Shown: positions 47,507 to 55,875, numbered from the stretch's first letter. The stretch is DNA of 64,000 bases from Pseudomonas citronellolis (GCF_900112375.1 NZ_FOLS01000005.1:124001-188000); one strand, 5' to 3'. Notes: generated by a model from the sequence alone, not told the origin. A program made the numbers and translations.

Positions 47507-47880
47507 AACGCTGGTACCTGCTGTTGGCCATCCCGCTGCTGGCGGCCTTCGTCCTCGGCGCGCGGCACGGCCACGACCAACTGGTGCGCCAGCACCCGCT
47601 GCTGCCGATGAACTTCGACCACACCAACCACGGCAGCATCAACTGCGTCACCTGCCACCACGACTTCGTCGACCGCTCCACCTCGGCCTCGCCCAGCGGC
47701 AGCCGCACCTGCGTGCTCTGCCACAAGGAGTCGCCGCAGCTGGCCGTGACCATCGAGCACGACTTCCACCAGTTCTGCGAAAGCTGCCACCTCAAGCGCC
47801 TGCAATCCTTCCAGCAGGCCGGCCCGGTGCGTTCCTGCAAGGGCTGCCACACGCCGCCCGCGATGGCGGGCGCGCCTTAG
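47503..47880 (+). CDS. Membrane-anchored tetraheme cytochrome c
   Basis: A 125-aa protein with an N-terminal uncleaved-looking signal anchor (MKRWYLLLAIPLLAAFVLGA). Four CxxCH motifs follow: CVTCH, CVLCH, CESCH and CKGCH. Additional histidines (HGHD, NFDHTNH, TCHHDF, IEHDFHQF) are candidate sixth ligands, as in cytochrome c3-type proteins. It would hold four c-type hemes facing the periplasm. It overlaps the diheme membrane protein gene by 4 bp upstream and the convergent fecR-like gene by 4 bp downstream. Partner and acceptor are unknown. Confidence 0.87.
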   Translation: MKRWYLLLAIPLLAAFVLGARHGHDQLVRQHPLLPMNFDHTNHGSINCVTCHHDFVDRSTSASPSGSRTCVLCHKESPQLAVTIEHDFHQFCESCHLKRLQSFQQAGPVRSCKGCHTPPAMAGAP

Positions 47881-48812
47881 TTGAGGATCAGCAGGCGCGG
47901 GTATTCGCGCAGGTGCGAGGAGGTGATCTGGGCGAGGGAGCGCATGGCCCCCAGCGGGTCGTCCAGGCGGTAGTTGGCGGTGATGCTGACGTCTTCCAGG
48001 CGCTCGTCGGCATTGACGATCCAGCCCGGGTAGTAGCGCCGCAGTTCGGCCAGCACCTGGCTCAGCGGGCAGTTCTCGAACACCAGGCGGCCCTGCACCC
48101 AGGCCAGCAGGCGCTGGCTCTCGCCGTTGTGGCGGCGCTCGCCGAAGCCGCCGGGGCCGACGCGGATGCTGTCGCCGGCGCCGAGGCTGACGCGGGTGTC
48201 GTCGCCGGCGCTGCGCAGGTCCACCTCGCCGTGCTGCACGCTGACTTCCGCCTCGTTGCCCAGGTAGCGCACGGCGAAGGCGGTGCCGCGCACGCTCACC
48301 TGCACCGGGCCGGCCTCCACCTCGAAGGGGCGGCTGCGGTCGTGGGCCACGTCGAAGTAGGCTTCGCCGCGGAACAGCCGGGCGCTGCGGCGCTGCTCGT
48401 CGAGGTGGCTGGACAGGGCGGTGTCGGTGTTCAGCAGGATGCGCGAGCCGTCGGCCAGTTGCAGGCTCTGGCGCTGGCCCACGGCGGTGTAGTGGTCGGC
48501 GCGGATGTGCGTCAGCAGGTCGCCCTGCAGGGCCACGCCGAGGGCCAGCAACAGCCCGGCAGCGGCGGCGAAGGAGCGCCAGCGCCGGCGCTTGCGTTGC
48601 CGCGCCTGGTGCTGCGCCTGGGACTCCAGGCCGGTGGCGGCCAGGCCGAGCAGCGGCGAGTCCCACAGGCTGCTGGCGTGCCGGAAGGCGTTGGCGTTGG
48701 CCGGGTGCGCGGCCAGCCAGGCGTCGAAGCGCGCGCGGGTGGCGGCGTCGGCGTCTTCCAGCTGGATCAGCCAGTCCAGCGCTTGGGCCAGGTGCGGGTC
48801 CGGGGCGGTCAC
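47877..48812 (-). CDS. FecR-family anti-sigma / signal transducer
   Basis: A 311-aa FecR-type protein. The N-terminal cytosolic domain (about 1-75) has DWLIQLEDADAATRARFDAW and a WLAAHPANANAFRHASSLWD motif; one TM helix lies near 80-98 (SFAAAAGLLLALGVALQG). The periplasmic FecR domain follows (QSLQLADGSRILLNTDTALS, FDVAHDRSRPFEVEAGPVQV, VRGTAFAVRYLG), then a secretin/TonB short domain (LSQVLAELRRYYPGWIVNAD). The GTG at 48812 is preferred because GAGGAACGCCGC supplies a ribosome binding site; GTG 48839 is also in frame. It would relay a TonB-receptor signal to the FecI-type sigma encoded upstream, but no receptor gene is adjacent. Confidence 0.9.
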   Translation of the reverse strand: MTAPDPHLAQALDWLIQLEDADAATRARFDAWLAAHPANANAFRHASSLWDSPLLGLAATGLESQAQHQARQRKRRRWRSFAAAAGLLLALGVALQGDLLTHIRADHYTAVGQRQSLQLADGSRILLNTDTALSSHLDEQRRSARLFRGEAYFDVAHDRSRPFEVEAGPVQVSVRGTAFAVRYLGNEAEVSVQHGEVDLRSAGDDTRVSLGAGDSIRVGPGGFGERRHNGESQRLLAWVQGRLVFENCPLSQVLAELRRYYPGWIVNADERLEDVSITANYRLDDPLGAMRSLAQITSSHLREYPRLLILN

Positions 48813-48873
48813 GCGGCGTTCCTCGAATCGGGGGCGCACATTGTGGGCCAGCCGCGGGCCGATGGGTAGCCCG

Positions 48874-49410
48874 TCATGCCGGCGGTTCCAGGCGCCCGAG
48901 CACGCCGATGCAGATGGCCATGATGAGCTTCAGCTCCTTCTGCACCGTGCTGGGCGATACCCCCAGCTGCTCGGCGATTTCCGCGTAGCCGCAGCCGTGC
49001 AATCGGCTGAGGATGAAGATCCGCTGCTGGCGCGGGGTGAGGCGTTCCAGGGCCGAGCCCAGGCGCTCCAGCAACTGCTCGGCGTGCAGGCCGTCCTCGG
49101 CCGAGCTCTGGCTGGAGGGCACCGCCTGGAGCACCTCCTGGGGCACGTCGTCGAGCAGGGTGCGCGATTGCATGCGCAGGTGGCGCAGGTGGTCCAGGGC
49201 GAGGTTGCGGCCGGTCTGGAAGAGGAACGGCTCCAGGTGTTCCACCGGGCGCTCGCGCAGGGTGCGGGCCACGCGCAGGTAGGTTTCCTGGACCAGTTCT
49301 TCGGCGATGCTGGGGTTCTTCACCATTCTCGCCAGGGTGCGCAGCAGCGGGGTGCGTTGGGCGAGGAACACGGTGTCGAGGTGGGAAAGGCTCACGCGAC
49401 GTCCATGCAA
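48874..49410 (-). CDS. FecI-type ECF sigma factor
   Basis: A 178-aa ECF sigma of the iron-starvation group. Region 2 is at about 10-75 (LARMVKNPSIAEELVQETYL, FLFQTGRNLALDHLRHLRMQ) and region 4 at about 115-170 (LTPRQQRIFILSRLHGCGYA, SPSTVQKELKLIMAI). A Fur box lies directly upstream (49418-49436), so expression should rise under iron limitation. The start may be ATG 49410 or the internal GTG at 49395; the closeness of the Fur box makes the GTG worth considering. It is 61 bp upstream of the FecR-like gene and is probably cotranscribed with it. Confidence 0.9.
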   Translation of the reverse strand: MHGRRVSLSHLDTVFLAQRTPLLRTLARMVKNPSIAEELVQETYLRVARTLRERPVEHLEPFLFQTGRNLALDHLRHLRMQSRTLLDDVPQEVLQAVPSSQSSAEDGLHAEQLLERLGSALERLTPRQQRIFILSRLHGCGYAEIAEQLGVSPSTVQKELKLIMAICIGVLGRLEPPA

Positions 49411-49417
49411 GTCATTT

Positions 49418-49436
49418 TCTGATGAGAATCATTATC
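49418..49436 (-). promoter_or_regulatory. Fur box upstream of the FecI-type sigma gene
   Basis: The minus strand reads GATAATGATTCTCATCAGA, matching about 14 of 19 positions of the Fur consensus GATAATGATAATCATTATC. It lies 8 bp upstream of the ATG at 49410 and overlaps a likely -10 element (GATAAT). Confidence 0.85.
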
Positions 49437-49473
49437 GTTCGACGGGCATGCTCGGCACAAGCCGGGGCGCCGA

Positions 49474-49512
49474 GAAAAAAAGAGCGAGGCCCGCCAGCGC
49501 GCGCCTCGCTCG
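49474..49512 (-). terminator. Rho-independent terminator of the FAD oxidoreductase gene
   Basis: On the minus strand AGCGAGGC...GCCTCGCT arms (49503-49510 and 49483-49490) form a stem followed by a run of seven T (A-run at 49475-49481 on the plus strand). It lies about 40 bp beyond the stop at 49550. Confidence 0.82.
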
Positions 49513-49549
49513 TCCCTCAGCCGGCTTGTGAGGGAAAAGGGGGAGGGGC

Positions 49550-50938
49550 TCAGGCCTTGTCGGCCTTGCCGGCGGCCGCGGCGAACTTCGCCAGGCGCAC
49601 GTCCAGGCGCCGCGGGCGGCGGCCGTGGTCCTCGGCCTGCTCCTTGCGGCGGATGGCGTTGCGCACCATCAGCGAGCCCAGGTAGCGCACCGGTTCCGGC
49701 GGGAAGTGGCCGAGCGGCCCCTGGGCCAGCGGCGAGCGCGTCCACTCGTCGTCCAGGCCCTGCACCAGCGAGGCGAGGAGCTGCCCGCCCATGTGGCAGG
49801 GGCCGACGCCGCTGCCGGAGTAGCCGAAGCCGTAGAAGATGTTGCCGCCGGCGCCGAGCCGGCCGAAGAACGGCAGGCCGGTCACCGAGCGGTCGGAGGG
49901 GCCGTTCCAGCTCGCCGCGATGGGCACCTCGGCGAAGGTCGGGAAGAACTCGCCGAGGCTGCGCCGCAGCAGGCCGAGGTAGGGCGAGGGCTGGTCGAAC
50001 ACCGGCAGCATGCGCCCGCCGTAGGCGAAGGTGTTGCCTCCCTTGCCAAGCATGAGCCGGCCGTCCGGGGTGTTGTGGTAGTAGTGCACGAAGATGCGCG
50101 AGTCGAGCACGGTCACCCCCGAGGTCAGGCCGATCTGCCGCAGCAGGTCCGGGCGCGGCTCGGTGATGATCATGTCGCTAGAGACGATCGCCACCGTGCG
50201 CTCGAACTGCGGGAAGGCCCGCGCCATCCAGGCGTTGATCGCCAGCACCACGCGGTCCGCCGCCACCTGGCCATTGGGCGTGTGCACGCGGGCCGGGTGG
50301 CCTTCCTCCAGGCCGGTCATCGGCGTGCCCTCGTACAGCCGCACGCCCAGCTGCAGCGCCACCCGGCGCAGGCCGCGCACCAGCTTGCCCGGCTGCACGC
50401 TGGCGGCGGCGGGGGAGAACCAGCCTTCCAGGTGCTTGTCCGAGCCGGCCATGCGCCGCACGTCCTCCAGCGGGCGCTTGGCGAAGGAGTTGATGCCGTG
50501 CTTCTCCAGTGCGGCGATCACCCCGTCGGTGGCGCCGACCTGGGCGGCATTGGTCGCGGTGTACAGGGTGCCGTCCAGGCGGTAGTCGGCATCCATCCCG
50601 TACTTCTCGCAGAATTCGCCGATGGCGTGGATGCTGCGCTCGGAGGCCTTCACCAGGCGGATCGCCTCGGCCAGGCCGAACAGCCGCTCCAGGGTGAAGA
50701 ACTTCGCCGACCAGGACAGCGCGCAGCCGCCGTTGCGCCCGCTGGCGCCGGCGCCGCAGATGTCGGCTTCGACGATCACCACGTCCAGCCCGGGGTTCTG
50801 TTCCTTGAGCTGGATGGCGGTCCACAGGCCGGTGTAGCCGCCGCCGACGATGCATACGTCGGCGCGGGTGTCCTGTTGCAGCGGGGCGGCCCTGTCGCTG
50901 TCGTGCTGCAGGGCCTGGGCGAGCCAGAAGGGGCGCAT
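49550..50938 (-). CDS. DAO-type FAD-dependent oxidoreductase of the phosphonate cluster
   Basis: A 462-aa D-amino-acid-oxidase-superfamily flavoprotein. The FAD-binding motif is DVCIVGGGYTGLWTAIQLKE (residues about 27-46), then ADICGAGASGRNGGCALSW (ASGRNGG flavin contact), and a C-terminal YGFGYSGSGVGPCHMGGQLL. It should oxidise an amine with release of an aldehyde or imine. Related FAD enzymes recur in bacterial 2-aminoethylphosphonate clusters (PbfC/PbfD types), where they process AEP or N-methyl-AEP. It lies 86 bp downstream of the transporter gene on the same strand. PuuB-like polyamine oxidation is the main alternative. Confidence 0.82.
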   Translation of the reverse strand: MRPFWLAQALQHDSDRAAPLQQDTRADVCIVGGGYTGLWTAIQLKEQNPGLDVVIVEADICGAGASGRNGGCALSWSAKFFTLERLFGLAEAIRLVKASERSIHAIGEFCEKYGMDADYRLDGTLYTATNAAQVGATDGVIAALEKHGINSFAKRPLEDVRRMAGSDKHLEGWFSPAAASVQPGKLVRGLRRVALQLGVRLYEGTPMTGLEEGHPARVHTPNGQVAADRVVLAINAWMARAFPQFERTVAIVSSDMIITEPRPDLLRQIGLTSGVTVLDSRIFVHYYHNTPDGRLMLGKGGNTFAYGGRMLPVFDQPSPYLGLLRRSLGEFFPTFAEVPIAASWNGPSDRSVTGLPFFGRLGAGGNIFYGFGYSGSGVGPCHMGGQLLASLVQGLDDEWTRSPLAQGPLGHFPPEPVRYLGSLMVRNAIRRKEQAEDHGRRPRRLDVRLAKFAAAAGKADKA

Positions 50939-51024
50939 GGGGAGTCTCCGTGATCGGGGCGCGGGTAGGGGCGTTCGGTGTGCGGTTTATCGGGCGGGGT
51001 GGGCACGTCCCTGTGCCCCGGGAA

Positions 51025-52383
51025 TCAGGAGCGCGCCGGGCGCACCTTCAGGGGGCGGTTCGGCGTGGCCGGGGCGCTCTTGCGCGCGCCTTCGGGCAGG
51101 CTGTTCCAGTGCGGCACCAGAATGGCGGCGGCGATCAACGCGGTGACGGTGAAGCCGATGAACACGCTGTAGGTGTCGAAGTAGCCGGGCAGCAGGCCGC
51201 CGAGGATGGCGCCCACCGAGCCGCAGCCGTTGACGAAACCGGCGGCGGTGCCGGCGGCCTTGCCGGTGCCGAAGTCGATGGCGGCGGCGCCGCTGATCAT
51301 CGAGTCCGGGCCGTAGAGGGTCAGGCCCATCATGAACAGCAGGGCGAACACCAGCATCGCGCTGCCGGTCTGCATGGCCGGGACGAACAGCGCCAGGCAC
51401 GCGGTCAGGCCGATCAGGCTGATGACGCAGGCGGGCATGCGCCGGGCGCCGAACAGCTTGTCCGAGGCCAGGCCGATGAGGATGGGGCCGAGCAGCCCGG
51501 CGATCTCGAAGGAGGTCGGCAGCACCGCGGCGCCCACCTTGCCCAGGGCCGGCATGCGTTCGTAGACGATCACCGGGCCCCACAGCAGGATGGCGTAGCG
51601 CGCCGGCTTGAGCAGGAAGTAGGCCAGGCCGAGGGTCATCACTGTGCGGTTGCGCAGCACGGCGCCGAGGGTTTCCCAGAAGCCGGGGTTCTTGCCCCGC
51701 TCATGGAAGCCGGCGTAGTGCACGGCCTGCGGCTCGTCCGCCTCGATCGGCGGCAGGCCGACGTCCTGCGGGCGGTTGCGCTGCAGCAGCAGGAACAGCA
51801 GGGCGACGCCGCCGACCACCGCGGCGGAGGAATAGAAGGCCGCGTGCCAGGTGCCGAACACGCTGTAGGCCCACCAGCCGGCGAAGGGCGAGGCGACCAG
51901 GCCGCCGAAGGCGTAGCAGGTGCTCCACAGGCCGAGGATGCGGCCGCGCTCGTGGGCGGCGAAGAAGCTGCCCATGTTCTTGCACAGCCCGGACCAGCCG
52001 GTGGACTGCGCCAGGCCCTGGATGACCATGCAACTGGCGAAGATCGGCACGGTGGCGAAGGTACCCATGACCAGGGCGGCGAGGGTGGAGATCGCCAGGC
52101 CGCCGAACACCACGATGCGCGGGCCGAAGCGGTCGGCGAAGACACCCCAGGTGAACTGGCCCACGGCGTAGGCGGCCAGGTAGATGGCGTCCATGTCGGC
52201 CATCATGGCCTTGTCCAGTTCGAAGGTCGTGTCCTCGGCGATGCCGAGCTTGGCCACGGAGAAGGCCTTGCGGGTGAAGTAGAAGGCGGCGTACGCGAGC
52301 CAGGTGATCGCGAAGATCTGCACGCGCCAGCGCTGCATGGAACCTTTGCCCGCGTGGGCTGCGGTGCCGGTGGGGTTGCTCAT
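51025..52383 (-). CDS. OPA-type MFS transporter, probable organophosphonate uptake
   Basis: A 452-aa major facilitator with 12 predicted spans, of the organophosphate:phosphate antiporter group (GlpT/UhpT/PgtP). Recognisable parts are LAYAAFYFTRKAFSVAKLGI, GVFADRFGPRIVVFGGLAIS, TGWSGLCKNMGSFFAAHERG (the GW-S-K signature), and MGLTLYGPDSMISGAAAIDF. Placed with a DAO oxidoreductase, LysR regulator and phnWX, it is likely to import 2-aminoethylphosphonate or a derivative. It is divergent from the LysR gene at 52654. Confidence 0.85.
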   Translation of the reverse strand: MSNPTGTAAHAGKGSMQRWRVQIFAITWLAYAAFYFTRKAFSVAKLGIAEDTTFELDKAMMADMDAIYLAAYAVGQFTWGVFADRFGPRIVVFGGLAISTLAALVMGTFATVPIFASCMVIQGLAQSTGWSGLCKNMGSFFAAHERGRILGLWSTCYAFGGLVASPFAGWWAYSVFGTWHAAFYSSAAVVGGVALLFLLLQRNRPQDVGLPPIEADEPQAVHYAGFHERGKNPGFWETLGAVLRNRTVMTLGLAYFLLKPARYAILLWGPVIVYERMPALGKVGAAVLPTSFEIAGLLGPILIGLASDKLFGARRMPACVISLIGLTACLALFVPAMQTGSAMLVFALLFMMGLTLYGPDSMISGAAAIDFGTGKAAGTAAGFVNGCGSVGAILGGLLPGYFDTYSVFIGFTVTALIAAAILVPHWNSLPEGARKSAPATPNRPLKVRPARS

Positions 52384-52543
52384 CTGATCTGACCTCGTTG
52401 TTGTTGGAGTGCCGGCAGTCAGGGAAAAACTTGTTGTTGTTATATGAGCGGGCCGTACCTTTCCGGAGGTGACGGGTCAGGGCGGATGCGGGTGAGGTTG
52501 CCGTGGGCCGGGGCCCGTGGTGAAACGCATGGAAACAAGTTCG

Positions 52544-52599
52544 GATAAATAAATAAAATCGATTTATCAAATTTTAAAAATAAGTCTGACTTGTAAGTC
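52544..52599. promoter_or_regulatory. AT-rich divergent promoter with palindromes before LysR and the MFS gene
   Basis: The segment contains GATAAAT (52544-52550) with inverted ATTTATC (52562-52568), then the near-palindrome ATAAGTCTGACTTGT (52580-52594) and overlapping GACTTGTAAGTC (52588-52599). The ATAAGTCTGACTTGT element recurs as ATAGGTCCGACTTAT at 54619-54633, before the second LysR gene. Operator function for the two LysR regulators is inference. Confidence 0.55.
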
Positions 52600-52653
52600 A
52601 CGGCGCCGGCCGACTACAGTGGCGACCTTCCCGATCCCTGCGGAGCCAGGCCC

Positions 52654-53544
52654 ATGCAGGTTTCCCACGCGCAACTGAAGGCCTTCCACGCCGTGGCGCT
52701 GACCGGCAGCTTCACCCGCGCTGCCGAGCGCCTGTTCCTCACCCAGCCGGCGGTTTCCGACCAGGTGCGCAAGCTGGAGGAGCGCTACGGGGTGCTGCTG
52801 TTCCACCGCAACAAGCGCTCGGTGCGCCTGACCGACCTGGGCGAGCGCCTGCTGGCGGTGACCCAGCGGCTGTTCGTCATCGAGGCCGAGGCCCACGAGC
52901 TGCTGGCGGCCTCCAGCGCGCTGCAGACCGGCAACCTGACCCTGGCGGTGGACGCCGCGGTGCACCTGCTGCCGCAGGTGGCGCGCTTCTGCCAGCGCTA
53001 CCCGGGCATCCACGTGCGCATCGAGAGCGGCAACACCGACGAATCGCTGCAGTCGCTGTTCAACTACCGGGCCGACCTGGCGCTGCTGGGCCGCACGGTG
53101 GAGGACGAGCGGCTGCTGTCGGTGACACTGCGCAGCGACCCCATAGTCGCCTTCGTCGCCAGCGGCCATCCCTGGGCCGGGCGCGAGTCGATCCGCCTGG
53201 CGGACCTGGACGACGCGCCACTGGTGTTGCGCGAGCAGGGCTCGGTGACGCGTCAGACGCTGGAGGAAGAAATGCACCGCGCCGGCCTGCGCATCCGCCC
53301 GGCCATCGAGGTGGAAGGCCGCGAGGCCGCGCGCGAGGCAGTGGTGGCGGGGATCGGCCTGGGCGTGGTGTCGGCTGCCGAGTTCGGCGCCGACAGCCGG
53401 GTGCATGCTTTGCCGATAGTCGATTGTGAAAGGCGGATGAGCGAGACGTTGGTGTGCCTGCGCGAGCAGAGTTCGCGGCGGATAGTGTCGACCTTCCTCG
53501 ACGTGGTGCGCGAGGACCTGGGGGAGGGGGCGTGCTCTTCGTAG
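52654..53544 (+). CDS. LysR-family regulator (phosphonate cluster, copy 1)
   Basis: A 296-aa LysR protein: HTH at residues 1-65 (LKAFHAVALTGSFTRAAERL, TQPAVSDQVRKLEERYGVLL) and effector domain from about 90 (GNLTLAVDAAVHLLPQVARF, LLGRTVEDERLLSVTLRSDP, VLREQGSVTRQTLEEEMHRA). It is divergent from the OPA transporter. It is clearly related to the LysR encoded at 53744-54613: the HTHs share SFTRAAERLF[LI][ST]QPAV, and both contain VLRE followed by S[VI]TR. This suggests duplication and control of different halves of the AEP pathway. Confidence 0.9.
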   Translation: MQVSHAQLKAFHAVALTGSFTRAAERLFLTQPAVSDQVRKLEERYGVLLFHRNKRSVRLTDLGERLLAVTQRLFVIEAEAHELLAASSALQTGNLTLAVDAAVHLLPQVARFCQRYPGIHVRIESGNTDESLQSLFNYRADLALLGRTVEDERLLSVTLRSDPIVAFVASGHPWAGRESIRLADLDDAPLVLREQGSVTRQTLEEEMHRAGLRIRPAIEVEGREAAREAVVAGIGLGVVSAAEFGADSRVHALPIVDCERRMSETLVCLREQSSRRIVSTFLDVVREDLGEGACSS

Positions 53545-53640
53545 GAGCGAGCTTGCTCGCGAACGGGATTTGCCGGCGGTCCAGGCGCTGGGTTCAAGAG
53601 CCCCTCACCCCAGCCCTCTCCCGCAAGCGGGAGAGGGGGC
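53541..53640. repeat. TAGGAGCGAGC palindrome and CCCTCTCCCGC hairpin at a LysR 3' end
   Basis: TAGGAGCGAGCTTGCTCGCGAA (53542-53563) overlaps the stop codon of the LysR gene. CCCTCTCCCGCAAGCGGGAGAG (53615-53636) follows, with the same order as at 21675-21772. Confidence 0.8.
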
Positions 53641-53708
53641 TGTCCTGAGTGAGCGGTGAGTCCGGAGCCATCCTGATACTCCTGGCTACGCCGTCATTCC
53701 CTCCGTAG

Positions 53709-53736
53709 GGCGTATAACCGTTCGCGGTTATACGCC
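53709..53736. terminator. Perfect 12-bp stem capped by TTCG between convergent LysR genes
   Basis: GGCGTATAACCG (53709-53720), TTCG, CGGTTATACGCC (53725-53736) form a perfect 12-bp stem with a UUCG tetraloop, the most stable common RNA tetraloop. It lies 7 bp from the end of the minus-strand LysR gene. No U-tract follows, so it may be a terminator or an mRNA 3'-end stabiliser, or a further repeat family. Confidence 0.6.
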
Positions 53737-53743
53737 GGTAGGC

Positions 53744-54613
53744 CTACGCCCCGCCATCCTCCGCCAGCTCCAGGAACGCACTCACCACCCGCAACCCGCG
53801 GCGCCGCTCCAGGCAGCCGAGGGAATGCCGGTTCACCAGCGCCTCGCCGACCAGCGGCACGGCGCGCACCCGCGGGTCGCGGCTGACTTCCAGCGAGGAG
53901 ACGATGCCGATGCCCAGTTCCGCCGCCACCGCCTCGGTGACCGCCTCGCGGCTGCTCAGCTCCATCAGCACCCGTGGCTGTATCGGCAGGGCGCCGCAGG
54001 CGCGGTCGAAGGTGCGGCGGGTGATGGAGTCCGGCTCGCGCAACACCATGATCTGCTGGTCCAGCTCTGCCAGCGCAATGCCCCCGCTGCGTCCGGACCA
54101 GGCGTGTTCCGCTGGCAGCAGGGCGCACAGGTGCGACTGCACCAGCTCGCGCAGGTACAGCCCGGGCCGCTCGTCCACCTCGGTCACCACGGCCACGTCC
54201 ACGTGCTCGCTGAGCAGCGCGTTCAGCGTCTCCTGGGCGTTGCCCAGGCGCAGGTTGACGGTGATGCCCGGGTAGCGCGCACGCAGGCGGGCGAGCAGGG
54301 GCATGACCAGGTGCGGGCCGTCGGCCGCCACCTCGATGCGCCCGCTGAGCAGCTTGCGGTTGGCGTCGAGCAGTGTCTCGGCCTCTTCCTCCAGGGCGAA
54401 CAGCGTGCGGCTGATGGCCGCCAGGCGGCGGCCTTCCTCGGTCAGCTCCACGGCGCGGGCGGTGCGGCGGAACAGGTTGACCTGGTAGTGCTCTTCCAGC
54501 GCCTTGACGTGCCCGGTCACCGCCGGCTGGCTGATGAACAGGCGCTCGGCGGCGCGGGTGAAGCTGCCTTCGCGGGCCACGGCGTCGAAGGCGCGGAGCT
54601 GGAACAGGTTCAT
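53744..54613 (-). CDS. LysR-family regulator (phosphonate cluster, copy 2)
   Basis: A 289-aa LysR protein with HTH MNLFQLRAFDAVAREGSFTR and SQPAVTGHVKALEEHYQVNL, and effector domain from about 90 (GRIEVAADGPHLVMPLLARL, VVTEVDERPGLYLRELVQSH, MVLREPDSITRRTFDRACGA). It is divergent from phnW, so phnWX is the likely target. Its ATG at 54613 is 5 bp from the 15-bp near-palindrome ATAGGTCCGACTTAT, so binding there would repress its own gene. LysR regulators flank phnW in other pseudomonads. Confidence 0.92.
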   Translation of the reverse strand: MNLFQLRAFDAVAREGSFTRAAERLFISQPAVTGHVKALEEHYQVNLFRRTARAVELTEEGRRLAAISRTLFALEEEAETLLDANRKLLSGRIEVAADGPHLVMPLLARLRARYPGITVNLRLGNAQETLNALLSEHVDVAVVTEVDERPGLYLRELVQSHLCALLPAEHAWSGRSGGIALAELDQQIMVLREPDSITRRTFDRACGALPIQPRVLMELSSREAVTEAVAAELGIGIVSSLEVSRDPRVRAVPLVGEALVNRHSLGCLERRRGLRVVSAFLELAEDGGA

Positions 54614-54618
54614 GGTGT

Positions 54619-54633
54619 ATAGGTCCGACTTAT
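54619..54633. promoter_or_regulatory. Near-palindrome ATAGGTCCGACTTAT in the LysR-phnW gap
   Basis: This 15-mer matches ATAAGTCTGACTTGT (52580-52594) at 12 of 15 positions. Both fit ATARGTCNGACTTRT and both lie just upstream of a LysR gene of the phosphonate cluster. T-N11-A type spacing is present (A/T ends). Joint recognition by one or both LysR proteins is inferred. Confidence 0.5.
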
Positions 54634-54759
54634 GCCTGGGATCATGACAAACAATTTGAGCGATAACTCGTCGCTTGGCAACGTATGTCCAGGCCCGCTC
54701 GACGGGCCGCGACAAGAACCTCACCCCGCACAGGTTTTCCCCTGATAGAGGAACCGAGC

Positions 54760-55875
54760 ATGAGCACTGCCGAGCGCGCCCCCATCCTGTTGACCCCCGG
54801 CCCCCTGACCACCTCCCCGCGGACCCGCCGCGCCATGCTGGTCGACTGGGGCTCCTGGGACAACGATTTCAACGCCCTGACCGCCGATGTCTGTTCCCGC
54901 CTGCTGGCCATCATCCATGGCGAAGGCAGCCACACCTGCGTGCCGCTGCAGGGCAGCGGCACCTTCTCCGTCGAGGCCGCGGTGGGCACCCTGGTGCCGC
55001 GCGACGGCAAGGTGCTGGTGCTGATCAACGGCGCCTACGGCAAGCGCCTGGCGAAGATCTGCCAGGTGATCGGCCGGCAGTTCAGCACCTTCGAAACCGA
55101 AGAGGACGTGCCCACTACCGCCGAGGACGTCGACCGCCTGCTCGCCGCCGACCCGGCCGTGACCCACGTGGCGCTGATCCACTGCGAGACCAGCACCGGC
55201 ATCCTCAACCCGCTGGAAGCCATCGCCAAGGTCGTCGAGGCCCACGGCAAGCGCCTGATCATCGACGCCATGAGCTCCTTCGGCGCCCTGGACATCGACG
55301 CCCGCAAGGTGCCCTTCGACGCGCTGATCGCCGCTTCCGGCAAGTGCCTGGAAGGCGTGCCCGGCATGGGCTTCGTCTTCGCCCGCAACGAGTCGCTGGC
55401 GGCCAGCGCCGGCAACTGCCACTCCCTGGCCATGGACCTGCAGGACCAGCAGGCCTACATGGCCAAGACCGGCCAGTGGCGCTTCACCCCGCCCACTCAC
55501 GTGGTCGCCGCACTGCACGAGGCGCTGAGCCAGTACGAGGAGGAGGGCGGCCTGGCGGCCCGTCACAATCGTTACGCAGACAACTGCCAGACTCTGCTGG
55601 GCGAGATGGCCAAACTCGGATTCCGCAGCTTCCTCCCTGCCGCGATCCAGGCGCCGATCATCGTCACTTTCCACGCCCCGCGCGATGCCCGCTACAGCTT
55701 CACCGAGTTCTACAACCGGGTGCGCGAGAAGGGCTACATCCTCTACCCGGGCAAGCTGACCCAGGTGGAAACCTTCCGCGTCGGCTGCATCGGCCAGGTC
55801 GATGCCCAGGGCATGCGCGAAGCGGTGGCGGCCATCGCCCAGACGCTGCGCGAGATGGAAGTCTTCGAGATCTGA
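54760..55875 (+). CDS. phnW: PhnW, 2-aminoethylphosphonate:pyruvate aminotransferase
   Basis: A 371-aa class V PLP aminotransferase. N-terminal [20 protein letters not shown] and [11 protein letters not shown] are PhnW hallmarks; [31 protein letters not shown] (PLP Asp) and [16 protein letters not shown] (Schiff-base Lys about 194) complete the active site. It converts AEP plus pyruvate to phosphonoacetaldehyde plus alanine. GAGGAACCGAGC precedes the ATG at 54760. phnX follows 51 bp downstream. Confidence 0.96.
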   Translation: MSTAERAPILLTPGPLTTSPRTRRAMLVDWGSWDNDFNALTADVCSRLLAIIHGEGSHTCVPLQGSGTFSVEAAVGTLVPRDGKVLVLINGAYGKRLAKICQVIGRQFSTFETEEDVPTTAEDVDRLLAADPAVTHVALIHCETSTGILNPLEAIAKVVEAHGKRLIIDAMSSFGALDIDARKVPFDALIAASGKCLEGVPGMGFVFARNESLAASAGNCHSLAMDLQDQQAYMAKTGQWRFTPPTHVVAALHEALSQYEEEGGLAARHNRYADNCQTLLGEMAKLGFRSFLPAAIQAPIIVTFHAPRDARYSFTEFYNRVREKGYILYPGKLTQVETFRVGCIGQVDAQGMREAVAAIAQTLREMEVFEI

